A stretch of 64,000 nucleotides of DNA from Molossus alvarezi. Taxonomy: Eukaryota > Chordata > Mammalia > Chiroptera > Molossidae. Below, piece by piece: positions 23,525-35,675 of this stretch. The stretch lies in the NCBI GenBank assembly GCA_037176705.1, contig CM073887.1, positions 43,958,001 through 44,022,000 of the forward strand, given 5' to 3'. Under the pieces are notes generated by a model. It had not been told where the DNA came from and ran no database searches. It saw only the letters and a program-made list of their open reading frames with translations. How positions within the stretch are numbered: position 1 is the first letter of the stretch; the number at the start of each line of letters is the position of its first letter. Position numbers and translations under genes: made by a program.

Positions 23525-24129
23525 AAGACCCTAAAATTCTACAAAAGGAAGAGATGGCTGTGACCTGGCATAATGCAACTATAAAGGGACTTAGGTGCAA
23601 GCCCTGCAGAAAATCTGATTTTGAGTAAAATTATGTCTTGATACGTCTGCCAGGCTCTTAGTGCTAAGAGTAAATTATAGTAATCTCTATTTTCTGTCAT
23701 TTTATCTTCCCAAAATGCTGATAGCTCAAAATGTAAACTATTGTGGGGAAGATAGCTGGAGAGGACCTAATGAAATACAGGCAAGTCCCCAACTTAAAAA
23801 TGAGTCACATTTCAAAAGCATGTTTACAAGATGGACATCTGGGATATAGAATCCATTTTCTCATGCACATGCTGTTATAAAGGGTGGGGAGCTAGCCCAC
23901 AAAGTCTCACTCAACTTATAATGAGTCTCAAGTATAACTCTATCCTAAGATTCAAACCACCTTTTATGGATACTGTCTCCATGTGAAAATACACCCTAGG
24001 TTCCACACTTCAATATCAAGAACACACCCTGTCATATTGGTCAAGGTGGTTGCAAGCTACAAGTAGACACACACAAAAAAAATTTGTCCCTACTTTCTCA
24101 AACTACCCATCTACTAACTCAACCATAGG

Positions 24130-24540
24130 AAGTAATTCCCACTTTATCTGTCACTGTGGAAGGCAGGATTCCCCCACAAGGACAGGAGGAAATCCCTCGT
24201 TGCACAATACCACAGTTCAAATGCAAGTTTATTCTAAATTCAGTGGTCTCATTTCAGATGAGAATGGGAAGCTGGGTAATTCTGGCTCAGGGTCTCCCAC
24301 AGGCTGGAATCATGGTGTTTGCAGGGGCTGCGGTATCATACGAAGGGTCAGCTGGGGGAGAATCATTCTCAAGTTCCTTTGATGGCAGGTCTCAGGCTCC
24401 CAAGAGACCCTGATCCAGGGGAACCCAGCCAAGCCACATCCAGATTCTTGTCTCCAAAAAACTGTGACATAATACATTATTGTTCTTTTAAGCTGTTAAA
24501 TTTGGGGATAACTGATTATGTAGCAGTAGATAACTAATAT
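24130..24540 (-). repeat. Ancient interspersed repeat, possibly MaLR-type LTR
   Basis: On the minus strand the order is 'TTATCTACTGCTACATAATC', 'CCCCAAATTTAACAGC', 'TTAAAAGAACAATAATG', 'GTGGCTTGGCTGGGTTCC', then 'GGGAGACCCTGAGCCAG'. This recurs in a well-known mammalian repeat that I think is of the MaLR class. Family not certain. Confidence 0.4.
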
Positions 24541-26115
24541 ACTACCATGTTCTAAGAAAGAAAAAATAAGACAATTTTTAGCAAAGGAAAATTGGTGTCA
24601 TAAGCCAGGAAATCAAACCATCTTTTTTCAAATGATTTTCCATAAGAAAAAGGTATTTCCAGTCTAACTGATTTACAAATCAACCTCTGGAATAAGATCC
24701 ATTTCCAAGTTGGAGACTATCTCTATGTAATTTATTTTCTCCACAAACTTTGTTCCCTAGTGTGCTGAGATTGCTAAAACAGGCATTCCTAAACCACTCA
24801 AGTCTAGGAATAGTGTATAAAATATCAGACTAAGGCTTTTAGCACTTCTGCAATAATTCTGGCAATTTTTATTCATTTGCATTATCCAGAGGATTGTTAG
24901 TTGCTTTTCCTGCTGTTTTGTTTGGGGGAGTTATATCTCTGCCTCACAGGGCTTACAAAAACAATGAAGAAAAATGTTTTTCCAAAATTCCCAGAGAAGT
25001 TAAATTTAAATTCATGCCAAAGGCCTTAACTGCAATGGAGAAAAAAAAAATTTTTTTAAAATTTTGATCGGATTTTGTTTTGTTATTTAGTTAGTTGGTT
25101 GAATTTGACGGCTTTTTTCTTCAACTAAATGGACATAAGAATATGGCAGGATTATTTCTATTCATAATGTACCTTTAAGAAATATTTTTCCCCCTTTTCT
25201 ATAGGAATAAAAATCAAATGTAAAAATCAAAATCGTTGGTGGTATTAAACCAAGTTTTTATTAGCCTGAATATTTCATCCATAGCATCTTACGGTCATAG
25301 TACCTCAATTTTAAGCATCACTACAGTGGATCCTATTATATACTGTGATTATTGTACCTCAAGAAATTCTAAGTACTCTGCTGACCACCATGAGACACTG
25401 GACGGGTCAAGCTGGAGCAGAACATTTCAGTGTAAGAAACTGCACGTCTGGCTCACTGTTTGCTGAACTTCATTTCTTGCAGGAATGTACCTCACCACAC
25501 TCTGGTCTTCCCCTTCCTCGCCTTAGTTCAATCACAGGATAAAACACATGAGAAGTGGGGTAAGTGAGGAGAGGAGAAAAAAATACCAGATGAATACATA
25601 GCAGTGTCTCCTACTTTTCTTGAAAATTAGGAAAAAATCTACAGGTCACAAAAGTCTCAGTTCAAACAGTACTTACAAGATATTCCTGTGTGGCATTCTG
25701 GGGTCCAATCAGAAGACAGAAACCACAGAGTAAATTGTAAATGAGAAGTCTAACATAAAGAATATAAACGCTTTAAAAAGTAATTCACAATCTAAGAAAA
25801 TTATGCTGAAAGAATTAAAGAGTATCTAAATAAATGGAGAGAGATACCATGTTCATAGAGTGAAAGACTTGGTATCCATAAGATGTCAATTCTCCTCAAA
25901 TTAATCAGTCTACAGTGCAACACAATGTAGATGAAAACCCCAAAAAGTTTTTGTAGAAATTGACAAGTTGATTTTAAAATTCATATGAAAAGTGAAAAGA
26001 CGTAAAATAGCCAAAACAAGATCTGTACACTGAAAACTTTAAGACAGTGATAAAAGAAACTGAAGACACAAATAAATGAAATGACAGTGTGCTCATAAAG
26101 TAGAAAAATTAATAT

Positions 26116-26330
26116 ATTTTAAAATATTTTTATTGATTTTTAGAGAGAGAGAAAGAGAAAAGGAGAGAGAAACATCAATGTGAGCACAAAACACTGAATG
26201 GCTGCCTCCTGCATGCCCCCTACCAAGGACCCAGCCCACAACCCAGGCATGTGCCCTGACCAGGAATCAAACCAGCAAACTTTTGATGCATGGGATGACG
26301 CCCAACCAACTGAGCCTCACCTGCCAGGGC
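26116..26330 (-). mobile_element. VES-type SINE in the L1, antisense to it
   Basis: Reverse complement copy: (T)-rich tail 'TTTTTATTGATTTTTAGAG', purine block, 'CTGCCTCCTGCATGCCCC', and the head 'GAGCCTCACCTGCCAGGGC'. Duplication AAATTAATAT at 26106-26115 and 26331-26340. Confidence 0.92.
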
Positions 26331-26716
26331 AAATTAATATTTTTAAATGTCCATACTATTCAAAGCAATCTATGAGTCAATGCAATCCCTATCAAAATTC
26401 CAATGGCATTTTTCACAGAAATAGACTTTTAAAATCCTAAAATTTGTATGGAACCACAGAAAAATCTGAATAGACAAAGTAATCTTGAGAAAGAAGAACA
26501 AATCTGGAGGCATCACACATTCTGATTTCAAACTATATTACAAAGCTATAATAATCAAAACAGTATGGTAATAACATAAAAACAGACACACAGATCAATG
26601 CAACAGAATACAGAGCCCAGAAATAAACCCACATATATATGGTCAAATAATTTACAACAAAGGAGCCAAGAATATATAATGAGTAAGGAATAGTTTCTTC
26701 AATAAACAGTGCTGGG

Positions 26717-26949
26717 GCTCTGGCTGGTTTTGCTCAGTGGTTAGAGTGCTGGCCCCTGGACTGAAGGGTTGCAGGTTCAATTCTGGTCAAGGGCACATAC
26801 CTGAGTTGTAAGTTCAATCCCAGGCCCCAGTTGGGATCATGCAGGAGGCAATCAACTGATGTGTCTCTCTCAAATTGGTGTTTCTCTCTCTCTCTTCCTC
26901 CCTTCCTCTAAAAATCAATAGAAAAATAGCCATGGGTAAGGATTAAATA
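26717..26949 (+). mobile_element. Older VES-type SINE in the L1
   Basis: Head CTCTGGCTGGTTTTGCTCAG, B box GGTTCAATTCT, and end 'AAAAATCAATAGAAAAATAG'. Duplication AATAAACAGTGCTGGG (26701-26716) against AATAAATAGTGCTGGG (26950-26965). The second copy resumes the L1 reading. Confidence 0.92.
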
Positions 26950-29185
26950 AATAAATAGTGCTGGGAAAACTGGACAGCCATATGCAAGAGAATAAAATGG
27001 GACCCCTAATTTTCACCATATACAAATATCAACTCAAGAAGGATTAAAGACTTGAATGTAACACCTAAAACCATAAAACTCCTAAAAGGAAACATAGGGG
27101 TAAACTACTTGACATTAGTCTTGGCAATATTTTTTTTAATTTGTCAACAAAAGCAAAAATAAATAAGTGGGACTACATCAAACTAAAAAGCTTCTGTACA
27201 GCAAAGGAAACCACCAACAAAATGAAAAGTCACCCTGCTGAATGAGAGATAATATTGCAGATTATATGTCAGATAATGGGTTGATATCCAAAATATCTAG
27301 TTTTAAAAGAACTCATACAACTCAATAGCCAAAACAAACAAACAATTCCATTTAAAACATGCACAGAGGACCTAAATAGACAGACAAGATACAGACAATC
27401 AACTGGTACATGAAAAGGTGCTTAACATCACTAATCATCAGGGAAATGCAAATGAAAACCACAGTGAGATACCACTTCTCAGCTGTTAGAATGACTGTCA
27501 TCAAAAAGATAAGAAATAACAAGTATTGATCAGGATATGGAGAAAAGGGAGCCCTTGTGCATTGCGGATGGGAATAAAAACTGGTACAGTCACTATGGAA
27601 AATAACATATAGCTTTTTTAAAAAATTAAAGATAAAACTACCACATGATCCAGCAACTCCACTTCTGAGGATATATCCAAATAATAGAAATCACTATCTC
27701 AAAGGGATTCTGCACTCCCATGTTCACTACAGCATTATTGTAATATCTAATATGTTGAAAAAATCTGTATCCATCAACAGATAAATGGATAAAGATGTGG
27801 TATGCATATTCAATGGAATATTACTCAGCCATAAAAAAGGAAGTCCTGCCATTTGTTAACATGGATGGACCTTTAGAGCATTATGCTAAGTAAAATGAGT
27901 TAGATAAAGACAAATACTGTATGATCTCATATGTGGAACCTAAAACAAAAAAATGAACTCATAGAAACAGAGAACAGATTGGTGGACAAAAGGCACAAAC
28001 TTCCATTTTTAAGATAAGTAATTTCTGGGGATGTAATGTACTATAGTGACTATAGTTTGGAGTACTGTGTTTTGTATTTGAAAGCTGCTAAGAGAGCGGA
28101 TCTTGAAAGTTCTCATCATAAAAAAAATGTATATAAAGTAATAGATGTTAACTAAACTTATTGTGGTAATCATTTTTTAATATATACATATGTCAAATCA
28201 TTACATTGTACACCTTACACTAATATAATAAGTCAATTATATCTCAATAAAACTGGAAAGAATAAAATTAAAATAGCCAAAACAATTTTGAAATATAAGT
28301 TGGAGGACTTCTACTACCTGATCTCAAGACTTACTCTAAGGTTACAGTAACAAGCAGTGTGGTGTTGGCATAGGATCATTATAAATGAGTGGAACAGAAT
28401 AAAGAGTACAGAACTGAATTCTGACAAAGGTGCTGAGTTAATTTAATAAGGAAAGGGCAGTGTTTTCAAAAATGGTGTTGGAACAACTTGCAACAGTATG
28501 GAACAAAATAAACCCCAACCCTTTCCTCACACCTCAAACATTTAGCTTGAAGTGGATTGTTGATGTAGGAGGACTCACAACCTGAACATGGTCCTCCATT
28601 CTTTTCTTCTCCTTCACTTGAGATGTATCACTGTGAAAATCAACTGAAATCTAAACACCTTCCCAAAATCTACCTCTTCTTTTACTGCTAATTTCGCATC
28701 CCAAAAAACAGGCTGAACAAAACCTTATGAGGAAAAAGTGATTATATTAAAGGCAATTTAAAGGAGTTTCTTTGTAGGGACGGGACAGTTTTGCATGCTG
28801 ATTGTGGTGATGGTTACACAAATCTAAACATACACTAAAATTTCATAGAACTAGACACCAAAAAAAAAAAAAAAAGTACATGCAATAACTGGAGAGTGAA
28901 ATTCAAATAGGTCTATATTTGAGTTAATGTATTATACCAATGTCAATTTCCTGGCTTTGACAATGGAGTGTGATTATGCAAGATGTTATCACTGGGGGTT
29001 AGCTGAAAGGCACATTGAAATTCTGTACTATTTTTGCAATTTTTTTGTGAGTCTTAAATTATTTTAAAATAAGTATTTTTAATATTGTGAGAAATCCTAA
29101 ACATATCAATATTCCCTAATTGTCTGAAAATAGAATTTAAAAATAATCCAAGTTTATAAAGTAAATAAAAAATTTTTCCTTCCAG

Positions 29186-29449
29186 CCCTGGCCAGTTTGG
29201 AGCGTCGGAGCGTCGGAGCGTTGGAGCGTCGGCCTGCGGTACAGAGAGACCCGGGTTCGGTTCCCGCTAAGGGCACGTACCTCGGTTGCAGTTTGTCTCC
29301 GGCCCTGGTTGGTCATGCGGGTGGCAGCCACTTGATGTGTCCCTTCACATAGATGTTTCTCTCTCTCTCTCTTTCTCTCTCTCCGTCCCGCTCTATCTGA
29401 ACAAAAAATTGAAAAATGTCCTCTGGTGAGGATTAAAAAAAAAAAAAAA
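29186..29449 (+). mobile_element. VES-type SINE with an 8-bp tandem expansion over its A box
   Basis: After GCCCTGGCCAGTTT the usual GGCTCAGCGGTTAGAGCGTC is replaced by four units of GGAGCGT(C/T) at 29199-29230. The rest, B box GGTTCGGTTCC included, is normal. Duplication AATTTTTCCTTCCAG (29171-29185) against AATTTTCCTTCCAG (29450-29463). Confidence 0.93.
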
Positions 29450-30727
29450 AATTTTCCTTCCAGAACATAATTTTCAAAGTTCCAGAGTACAAACTCACTC
29501 ATTTAAATTTAATTCCATGTGTTTATAGTCTACATGGATAATCATTTCAAAGGATTGAATAAATTGATCTGTTTCTTTAGTTCAATAGAACTGCCTCTGA
29601 ATAAAAATATCCAGAGTATAAGCTCCACACTGGCAGGTAACACGCTATATATCTAATACACTTGAAGGATCTTTAAACTTACTTTAAAAATGATAATACT
29701 AGCAAGCAACTACTGTTTGCTAGGAATACTTGGTATGATTAGAAATCTGCTAAACCACTGGGCTAGAGAACGGTCATTTTGAGGGCTGAATGTAAGTCAA
29801 GCCCTACCTAGTATCCCAGGTGCGACATCCCTAGTAAGCTTCCTGACATACAGCATAGGGCGGGGGATGGGGATGGAAGACAGGTTGGGTGCTAGTGAGA
29901 ATCTAATTCCTTAAAATCTCTGCTTCCTTACCTATATGTCTTTCCAAATTCCACAAACAGGCATAACGTCGTATGAAAGTTTTTATTCTCAGATGCACCC
30001 AAGAGTTGATGAAAAGCAAACCCTTCAAGACACTCTAGAGATCACCAACCAAAGTCTAAGCAATGCATGGTCAGCATGGGTCATCTGGAGACCAAAATGT
30101 GGAGAGGGCTCAACCATATGGTCTTCGTGGCCAGAGAAGGTAGCCAGCAGCCAACCAGACCCTTTGCTGAAGCTCGCACCATAAAGAAGGACCCCAAAGC
30201 AGTTGCCCATGTCTTTGAAATCTAGTTCACAGGGAAAATATAGCTAAAGGGAAATTCAATGTAAGTCCCTACTGAAAGGAACACTTCATGAAATTGTTCA
30301 GAAACAAAAGCAATCCTTCTGCCAGCACTAAAAAGCATGAATTTACAAGATCAACAATCAGAACAGCTGATGACAGCTCACACAAAAAGATCCAAGCCCG
30401 GTATTTTTACAAAAACCAAAGCAAGACCTTTTTCTCTATACAGAGCTCAAAGATAAATGACATATAGGATTTAAATCTAACATTTTCACGGAAGAGACAA
30501 TAGGAGCCCAGAAAGACTGACCTTATTTTATGCAGAGGCAGCTGCCCCCCGGCATCACCTCTCCCCCCCACACACACTCATCACAGCCCCAGCTGTCCAA
30601 GTCCCTCTAGGAGAAACAAAGCCTTCCACCTGCAGTCACAGGCTCACACTGTCAGTGCTTCCAAGGGAACCAACACAGTGACAATTTTACCAAAAGGTAA
30701 ATGATTACTACCCAACTCGTTCTAGAA

Positions 30728-31051
30728 CAGGGGTTGCCAATCTACGGCCCGCTGGCCAAAGCCTGCCACTGGTTTTTGTACAACCTCAGCTAACAGCGGT
30801 TTTCCTATCTTTTTCATGGTTGAAAACAAGGAGAAGACGAAAAATAGTTTGTGGCACATGCAAATTATATGACATTCGAATTCGAGTGTAAAGTTTTTTT
30901 GGAACACAGCCATACGCGTCCTTTATTTATTCTCCATGGCGGCTTTCACTCTACAGTGACAGAGCTGAGTAACTGTGACAGAGGCTATATGGCCTTCAGA
31001 GCCAATAACATTTACCACCTGCACCTTGATGGGGAAACTGTCCAGCCCCGG
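30728..31051. mobile_element. Ancient hAT-type non-autonomous DNA element
   Basis: Starts CAGGGGTTGCCAATCTACGG, the end of a common mammalian element ('CAGGGGTTGGCAAAC...GGCCC'). It continues 'CCACTGGTTTTTGTAC', 'TTTTTTTGGAACACAGCC' and 'TTTATTCTCCATGGC'. An 8-bp duplication is plausible: TTCTAGAA (30720-30727) and GGCTAGAA (31052-31059), six of eight identical. No transposase. Confidence 0.7.
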
Positions 31052-31314
31052 GGCTAGAAAAAGCTCTAAGAGGCAAAACATATGAGGATGAGAATGCGCA
31101 TCAGGTCATGGGGACACCTCTTCTTCAGTAGAGGTCAATGAAAAAGGGGCTACATGATGAAGCCAGGGACAAGAAGCCAAACGTGACAATGTTGCCACTG
31201 GGACAGGGCCAGTATAGGAATATTACAAAGGAGGGGGGAGCAGCAGTAAGACACAAGGCAGTATACATAACACAGCAAAAGCCATGGCTGGAGCTCTCCA
31301 ACCCCCACCAGAAC

Positions 31315-31465
31315 TGTGCCTCCACTCAAATCACATTACCTCTCTAAGCTTCAATTTCTTATCTGGAAAAAAAAAAAAACACGATAAAAACTATCTATTT
31401 TATAGAGCCACTGTAAGAATTGTGAATGGATGACCCATAGGAAAGTACTTGGCCCACATGTTAGG
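31315..31465 (+). repeat. MIR fragment
   Basis: 'ATTACCTCTCTAAGCTTC' and 'CAATTTCTTATCTGG' followed by an A-run, then 'GAGCCACTGTAAGAATTG'. MIR core and 3' half. Confidence 0.55.
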
Positions 31466-32389
31466 CTCGACCTTGAAAGATGAGTAGGTTTTCACAGGAG
31501 GGAAACTGGGAAGAAAGGAAGACATTTGAGATGGAGAGAGGATTCAGTGAATGGTCAGTAGGAGCTAAAGCAAAAAAGGCAATCAAGGGCCAGATCTTGA
31601 AGGTCATAAAGTACCACATCCAACTCTCTTCTCCTTCCCTCTCTTGGGTTATTGCTCTCCCTTCTCTGTTCACATCCCTCTTCCCTATGACTTCCAAAGA
31701 CACTCTTGAGTTCCTTGGCCCATGAGAGGTACCAAGACCTAAACTGTGCCCACAACTGTGATTAATTCCACAATGGCATTTTCAGAGCATCTATCCTGAG
31801 GTAGAAACAAGCTTTTCTGTTTTACCCTCACTCACTCATCATCAGATCATTTGACCTATTTGCCTTCCATGCTTAGCTAAATTCTTTGGGGAAAACCCTA
31901 GATCCACAGCTGGTAGCATCTTCCAGCTGCTGAGTGAGATCTAAATGAGATTCCTGGGACTTGGAGTAATTTATAATGAATCCTAATGACTGCCAAGCTC
32001 AGTCGTGATGCACACTGATGAACTGCCCCTTGCAGCCAGCTGTCCCTCAATCACCAACTGTCCACAGGGGGATTCTTACTCACTAAGGACACAGGCAATC
32101 TCCAGAGATGAGGGAGCACCAGGGTTTCTGCAGAAGAGAGCAGCAGCCCTTCAGCCTTCAGACGGAGGGTTTCATGGTAAATGCTAGGAACATTTACAAG
32201 AAGCAGAAGGCACAAGGAAAGAGTAGTTAAGGACCAGGTCTTAGACCTGCAATAAAAATTGGAAGGTTACGAATGCAAACTAGTTATGCTCATGTTTTAT
32301 TCAACATCATTTACTGTCTCTCCATTCGTTCACCCTTGCTTTCTCTTCTTTCACCAGCTGGGTGATAAAATCTGGCTATTTTCTGTTCC

Positions 32390-32590
32390 ATTTGAGCACT
32401 GGATTTTGAGTGGGAAGACCCAGGTAGGAATCTTGGCTGCGTACAATTAGAAGTTATGTGAGCTACAGCTGTGTGTCTTTTGACACATCACCTAACTGTT
32501 GTGAATCTGTATGTCTTTGTCCATCAAATGTGGGTCATGCCTGCTCTACCTGCCTGCCAAGGTTGTTAAGCAGGTCAGGTAAAAACAAAT
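32390..32590 (+). repeat. MIR element
   Basis: 'GGGAAGACCCAGGTAGGAAT', 'TATGTGAGCTACAGC', 'GACACATCACCTAACTG' and 'CATCAAATGTGGGTCATGCC' in MIR order. Confidence 0.5.
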
Positions 32591-32629
32591 AGGAAGATGG
32601 ACATGGTATCTAAGGGATCCTTAATATTG

Positions 32630-32735
32630 TTTTAATATTCTTTATTTTATTTTATGTTTTCCATCACCATTTATCCCCTCCATGCCCTCTTCCACCTCCA
32701 CTGCCCCTCCCCCCCAGAACTAGTCAGAAAAGTAT
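32630..32735 (-). mobile_element. Short LINE 3' end
   Basis: Minus-strand reading ends in GATGGAAAACATAAAATAAA preceded by a G-rich stretch (on the + strand 'CCATCACCATTTATCCCC' and C-rich). This type of 3' end is shared with the 60.8 kb fragment in layout. It is probably a severely truncated bat L1; assignment is inferred. Confidence 0.4.
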
Positions 32736-32750
32736 TTAAAGAATAAACAA

Positions 32751-32960
32751 CCCTGGCCGGTCTTGCTCAGCGGTTAGAGCCTCGGCCTGCGGTTCAGAGC
32801 GTGTACCTCGGTTGCAGTTTGTCCCCAGCCCTGGTTGGGTTGTGCGGGTGGTGGCCACTCGATGTGTCCCTTCCACGTTGATGTTTCTCTCTCTCTCTCC
32901 CTCCCACTCCATCTGAACAAAATATGGAAAAATGTCCTCGGGTAAGGATTAAAAAAAAAA
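32751..32960 (+). mobile_element. VES-type SINE with a larger promoter deletion
   Basis: TTGCTCAGCGG head, then GCGGTTCAGAG joins directly to CGTGTACCTCGG (32790-32810). About 30 bases, including the B box and the GCTAAGGGCA segment, are absent. Flanks: AAGAATAAACAA (32739-32750) and AAGAACAAACAA (32961-32972). Confidence 0.9.
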
Positions 32961-34039
32961 AAGAACAAACAAAACCCTAGAATCCAGTGTAAACCAAACC
33001 ATTTAATCCCAGCCTGGAAAGAGGAGCGAGCTTTTCTGTTTCAGTAGAAAGAGGTCTGGAATCTGTCAATGTCTCAGGGAGAGGGAGGACACTCCAGACG
33101 TTGGGGGTTACTCCGGGGGCTGGCCGTGTAGGAGAGCAGAGAGAACTAGAACTCCACCACCAACACCGCCCATTCTAAGCGTGCCAGCCTCAGTTTCTCC
33201 TCCAGGCCTTCTTCCCCTCCCTTTAGCAGAGAGGACACAAGGCTTCCATACCTAGGCCTGGGCTGGCACTGAACAATGAGAAAGAAAGAAATTAATTCTG
33301 GGGACAAATCAAATATCCTTGCCAGGGATTGGCCTGCCTCACCGATCAGTGTATTTTGCTCAGTCTGAACCTGTATTTTAACCCCTTTCTGCCTTGACGG
33401 TCGCGTCTTCAAGCTCCCGGACCTTCAGTCTGCCACTGACTGGGGCTTTAATAGACTCCCAAGCACGACCCTGACTTCATTGTAGGATGTGTCTCTGGAC
33501 CTTAACGACAGACTCCAGGGGGCGCCACAGCCGTTTTCTAAGCCTCCCACTTCCTGACCCATTTCCCATATTCGGCCCAGGCAGTCGCAGGCGGCATGCT
33601 GCAGGTCTGTGTCCTGCTAGCTCTCACACCATCCCAGTCCCAAGCATAACGACCCTGTGTCTGTCATAGCGTGGCAATGGCCTGAAATGGCCTACTCCTG
33701 CCCAGAACTGACGGGGCCAGCCTAGTGCCAAGTCCAGAGAGCCAAGCAGGCCTCACGAGCTAGGGGCTAACACAGTGTTAGAATTTAAGGTACACTCTGG
33801 AATTGAGGGTTCTTAACATGGCCATTTGTAGCATTGGGTGAGAAGATAAAGACAATGCTCAAAACAGGTGAGATAGTAATTAGATCATGGCATGTGGTGT
33901 TTTGAAGGCTCACTCTAAACTGTATCATATGCTTTAAAGACATGTTGATGTAAAGGGGAGAAAAAGCATAAAAAACACAGGATTTACGTTAGAGAAGCTT
34001 AGGTAGAGCCTCTATACCTCGGTCTCAAACAAAGCCCAA

Positions 34040-34215
34040 GACTGGCCATTTCTGTCCCATACTGATCTAGGCCTGGGGTCACCAGGTGGTGGCAGTTCAC
34101 TTAAAATGTGCAAAAGAATAAGTCTCCTTGAGGCTGCAATGGTAACCTTACAATTGGCCAGCTTGCCATCTGGTCTATGGTATTTTGTTACAGCAGCCCA
34201 AAGTGTCTAAGACAG
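34040..34215 (+). repeat. Ancient MLT1-like LTR 3' end
   Basis: Ends 'CTGGTCTATGGTATTTTG', 'TTACAGCAGCCCAAAG' and 'CTAAGACAGTA', a terminal phrase of MaLR LTRs as I know them. The 5' part is not resolved. Confidence 0.45.
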
Positions 34216-34240
34216 TAGTATCTTAAATGTAAATACAATC

Positions 34241-34636
34241 TTGATATCTCTTCTATGTGGAATCTAAACTCGTGAAAATCTGAATTCGTGAAAACAGAGG
34301 GTAGTGTGGTGGTTACCAGTGGCTGGGGGTGGGGGGATGGGAGAGATGATGTTTAAGGGTACAGACCTGCAACTAGCAGATAAGTAAGTCGTAGAGATTG
34401 AATGTACAGCATACTGATTATAGCCGACACTACTGTATTATGAACTTCAAAGTTGCTAGGAGACTAGTTTTTAATTGTGCTCATTACCAAAAAAAAAAAG
34501 ATAATTATGTGAGGTGTTAGCTAAATGTGCTATAGTGGTAATCATACTGCAATATATAAAAATATCAAATCAACATGTTGCACACCTTAAGCTCACACAA
34601 TGTTATATGTCAATTATATCTCAGTAAATACAAAAT
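34241..34636 (+). mobile_element. 5'-truncated L1 3' UTR with target duplication
   Basis: 'TCTATGTGGAATCTAAACTC', 'GGTGGTTACCAGTGGCTGGG', 'TATAGCCGACACTACTGTA', 'TTGCACACCTTAAGC' and 'CAATTATATCTCAGTAAATA'. Flanked by TGTAAATACAATC at 34228-34240 and 34637-34649. Only about 400 bp were copied. Confidence 0.85.
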
Positions 34637-34649
34637 TGTAAATACAATC

Positions 34650-35135
34650 ACATCATCCCAGCTTCCAAGTTTCCAGAGGCTGTCCGTCACATTTAGGATA
34701 CATTCCGAGGTCTTCACCCGGGTCTGAAGGCCCCGTGGAATCTGTCCAGGACTGGCTTCAGCCTCACTTCCTCTTCCCCACCCACACTGCATGCTGACTT
34801 TTGAACATGTCGAGGTCGTTACCCCTTCTAGGTCTTTCCCGGAACATTCTTTCCGCAGGTATTTCCTTGACTCCCGCTGTCATTTCACTAGGTGTCTACT
34901 CAAGCACGACCTCCACAGAGAGGCCTTCCCTGCCCAGCTTCCCACACAGCGGTCCCTCTGCTGCCTGCTCACGCTCCTCCTGCTGCCTTTGCTTTGTGAC
35001 ATTCAGCACCACGTGAAACAGACATGCGTTCACTGGTTATGTTCTGTCTCCTCCTCCCGTCACTCCCCATCTTATTCTCACCTACCCCCGGTGCCTAGGA
35101 CAGTGCCTACCTACTGCCCAGACCAACCGTGGGTT
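34650..35135 (+). repeat. L2 LINE 3' region
   Basis: 'CCTCACTTCCTCTTCCCCAC', 'GGAACATTCTTTCCGCAGG', 'AGAGAGGCCTTCCCTGCCC' and 'GGTGCCTAGGACAGTGCC' run in L2 order. The + frames at 34791-35138 come from it. Confidence 0.7.
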
Positions 35136-35494
35136 TGATAGGGAAGCCCAGAGAGCAAGCCTGGAATAGAAAGATATCAAGGTAGCAATCATAGGCAAGA
35201 GGTCAAGTTCAGGAAGTAGCTAAAGAAGAAGTGGCAGGTGGACAATCCCGGCAATGTTTGGAAGAGGTGAATGAGCAGGCAGAGCATATTAGCACAGCTT
35301 CCGATCCAGGGTCCTCCGAGCACACGTGGTTTCCTGTCCACTTCTTCCGCGCATTCAACTGAAAGAAGCTACAAAAGAATGACAAACAGCGTCTGATGCT
35401 AGATAAATAAATATGTTAAATATATATGGCTTAGGGGTTCACACTCCTAGATATAAAAATCCTACTTGGGAAGAGGGGGCAGGGAACTACGCAG

Positions 35495-35675
35495 GCATGG
35501 CCAGGTACCAGGCCCTGTGCTAAGGATTTTACCATCAGTATCTCATTACACCTCACTTCAGCATCATCTCTATTCGCATATCACAAAACCAGCTCAGTGA
35601 TTTAGAGCCAGGACTTGAACACAGGTGTGTTGAATTCCAAAGTCTGTGTTCCTAGCTAATATGCCGCATCAGCTG
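35495..35675 (-). repeat. MIR element
   Basis: 'CAGGCCCTGTGCTAAGG', 'ATCTCATTACACCTCAC', 'AGAGCCAGGACTTGAACAC' and 'AAGTCTGTGTTCCTAGC' form the MIR reverse complement. Confidence 0.65.

Larger units (their letters stand above)
26020..28268 (+). mobile_element. 5'-truncated L1 with 17-bp target duplication, inside an older L1
   Basis: It starts in ORF2 at 'GATCTGTACACTGAAAAC' and runs through reverse-transcriptase C-terminal and 3' UTR phrases ('CAATGCAATCCCTATCAAAA', 'GGGACTACATCAAACTAAAA', 'GATCCAGCAACTCCAC', 'ATGGAATATTACTCAGCC', 'GTATGATCTCATATGTGGAA') to 'CTCAATAAAACTGG'. The duplication TAAAATAGCCAAAACAA is at 26003-26019 and 28269-28285. Two SINEs sit inside. Many stops: inactive. Confidence 0.92.
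25760..29090 (+). mobile_element. Old L1 interrupted by a younger L1
   Basis: The left arm (25760-26019) reads L1 ORF2 ('GATACCATGTTCATAG', 'GGTATCCATAAGATGTCAAT') and ends at TAAAATAGCCAAAACAA. The right arm resumes at 28269 with a second copy of that 17-mer, continues 'TACTACCTGATCTCAAGACT' and reaches a 3' UTR ending 'GTACTATTTTTGCAATTTTT' and 'TTATTTTAAAATAAG' at about 29090. The middle (26020-28268) is a separate L1. The right arm at 28500-28740 is poorly alignable. Confidence 0.8.

Noticed and set aside
34791..35138. 115-codon + strand ORF
   Set aside because: Overlaps collinear L2 LINE 3' sequence and has no splice or start context.
35300..35330. Possible alternative MSRA first exon (minus-strand text resembling a short Cys-Ser-Glu start)
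   Set aside because: No ATG in the right place and no GT donor in frame; my memory of the alternative first exon is not firm enough to use.
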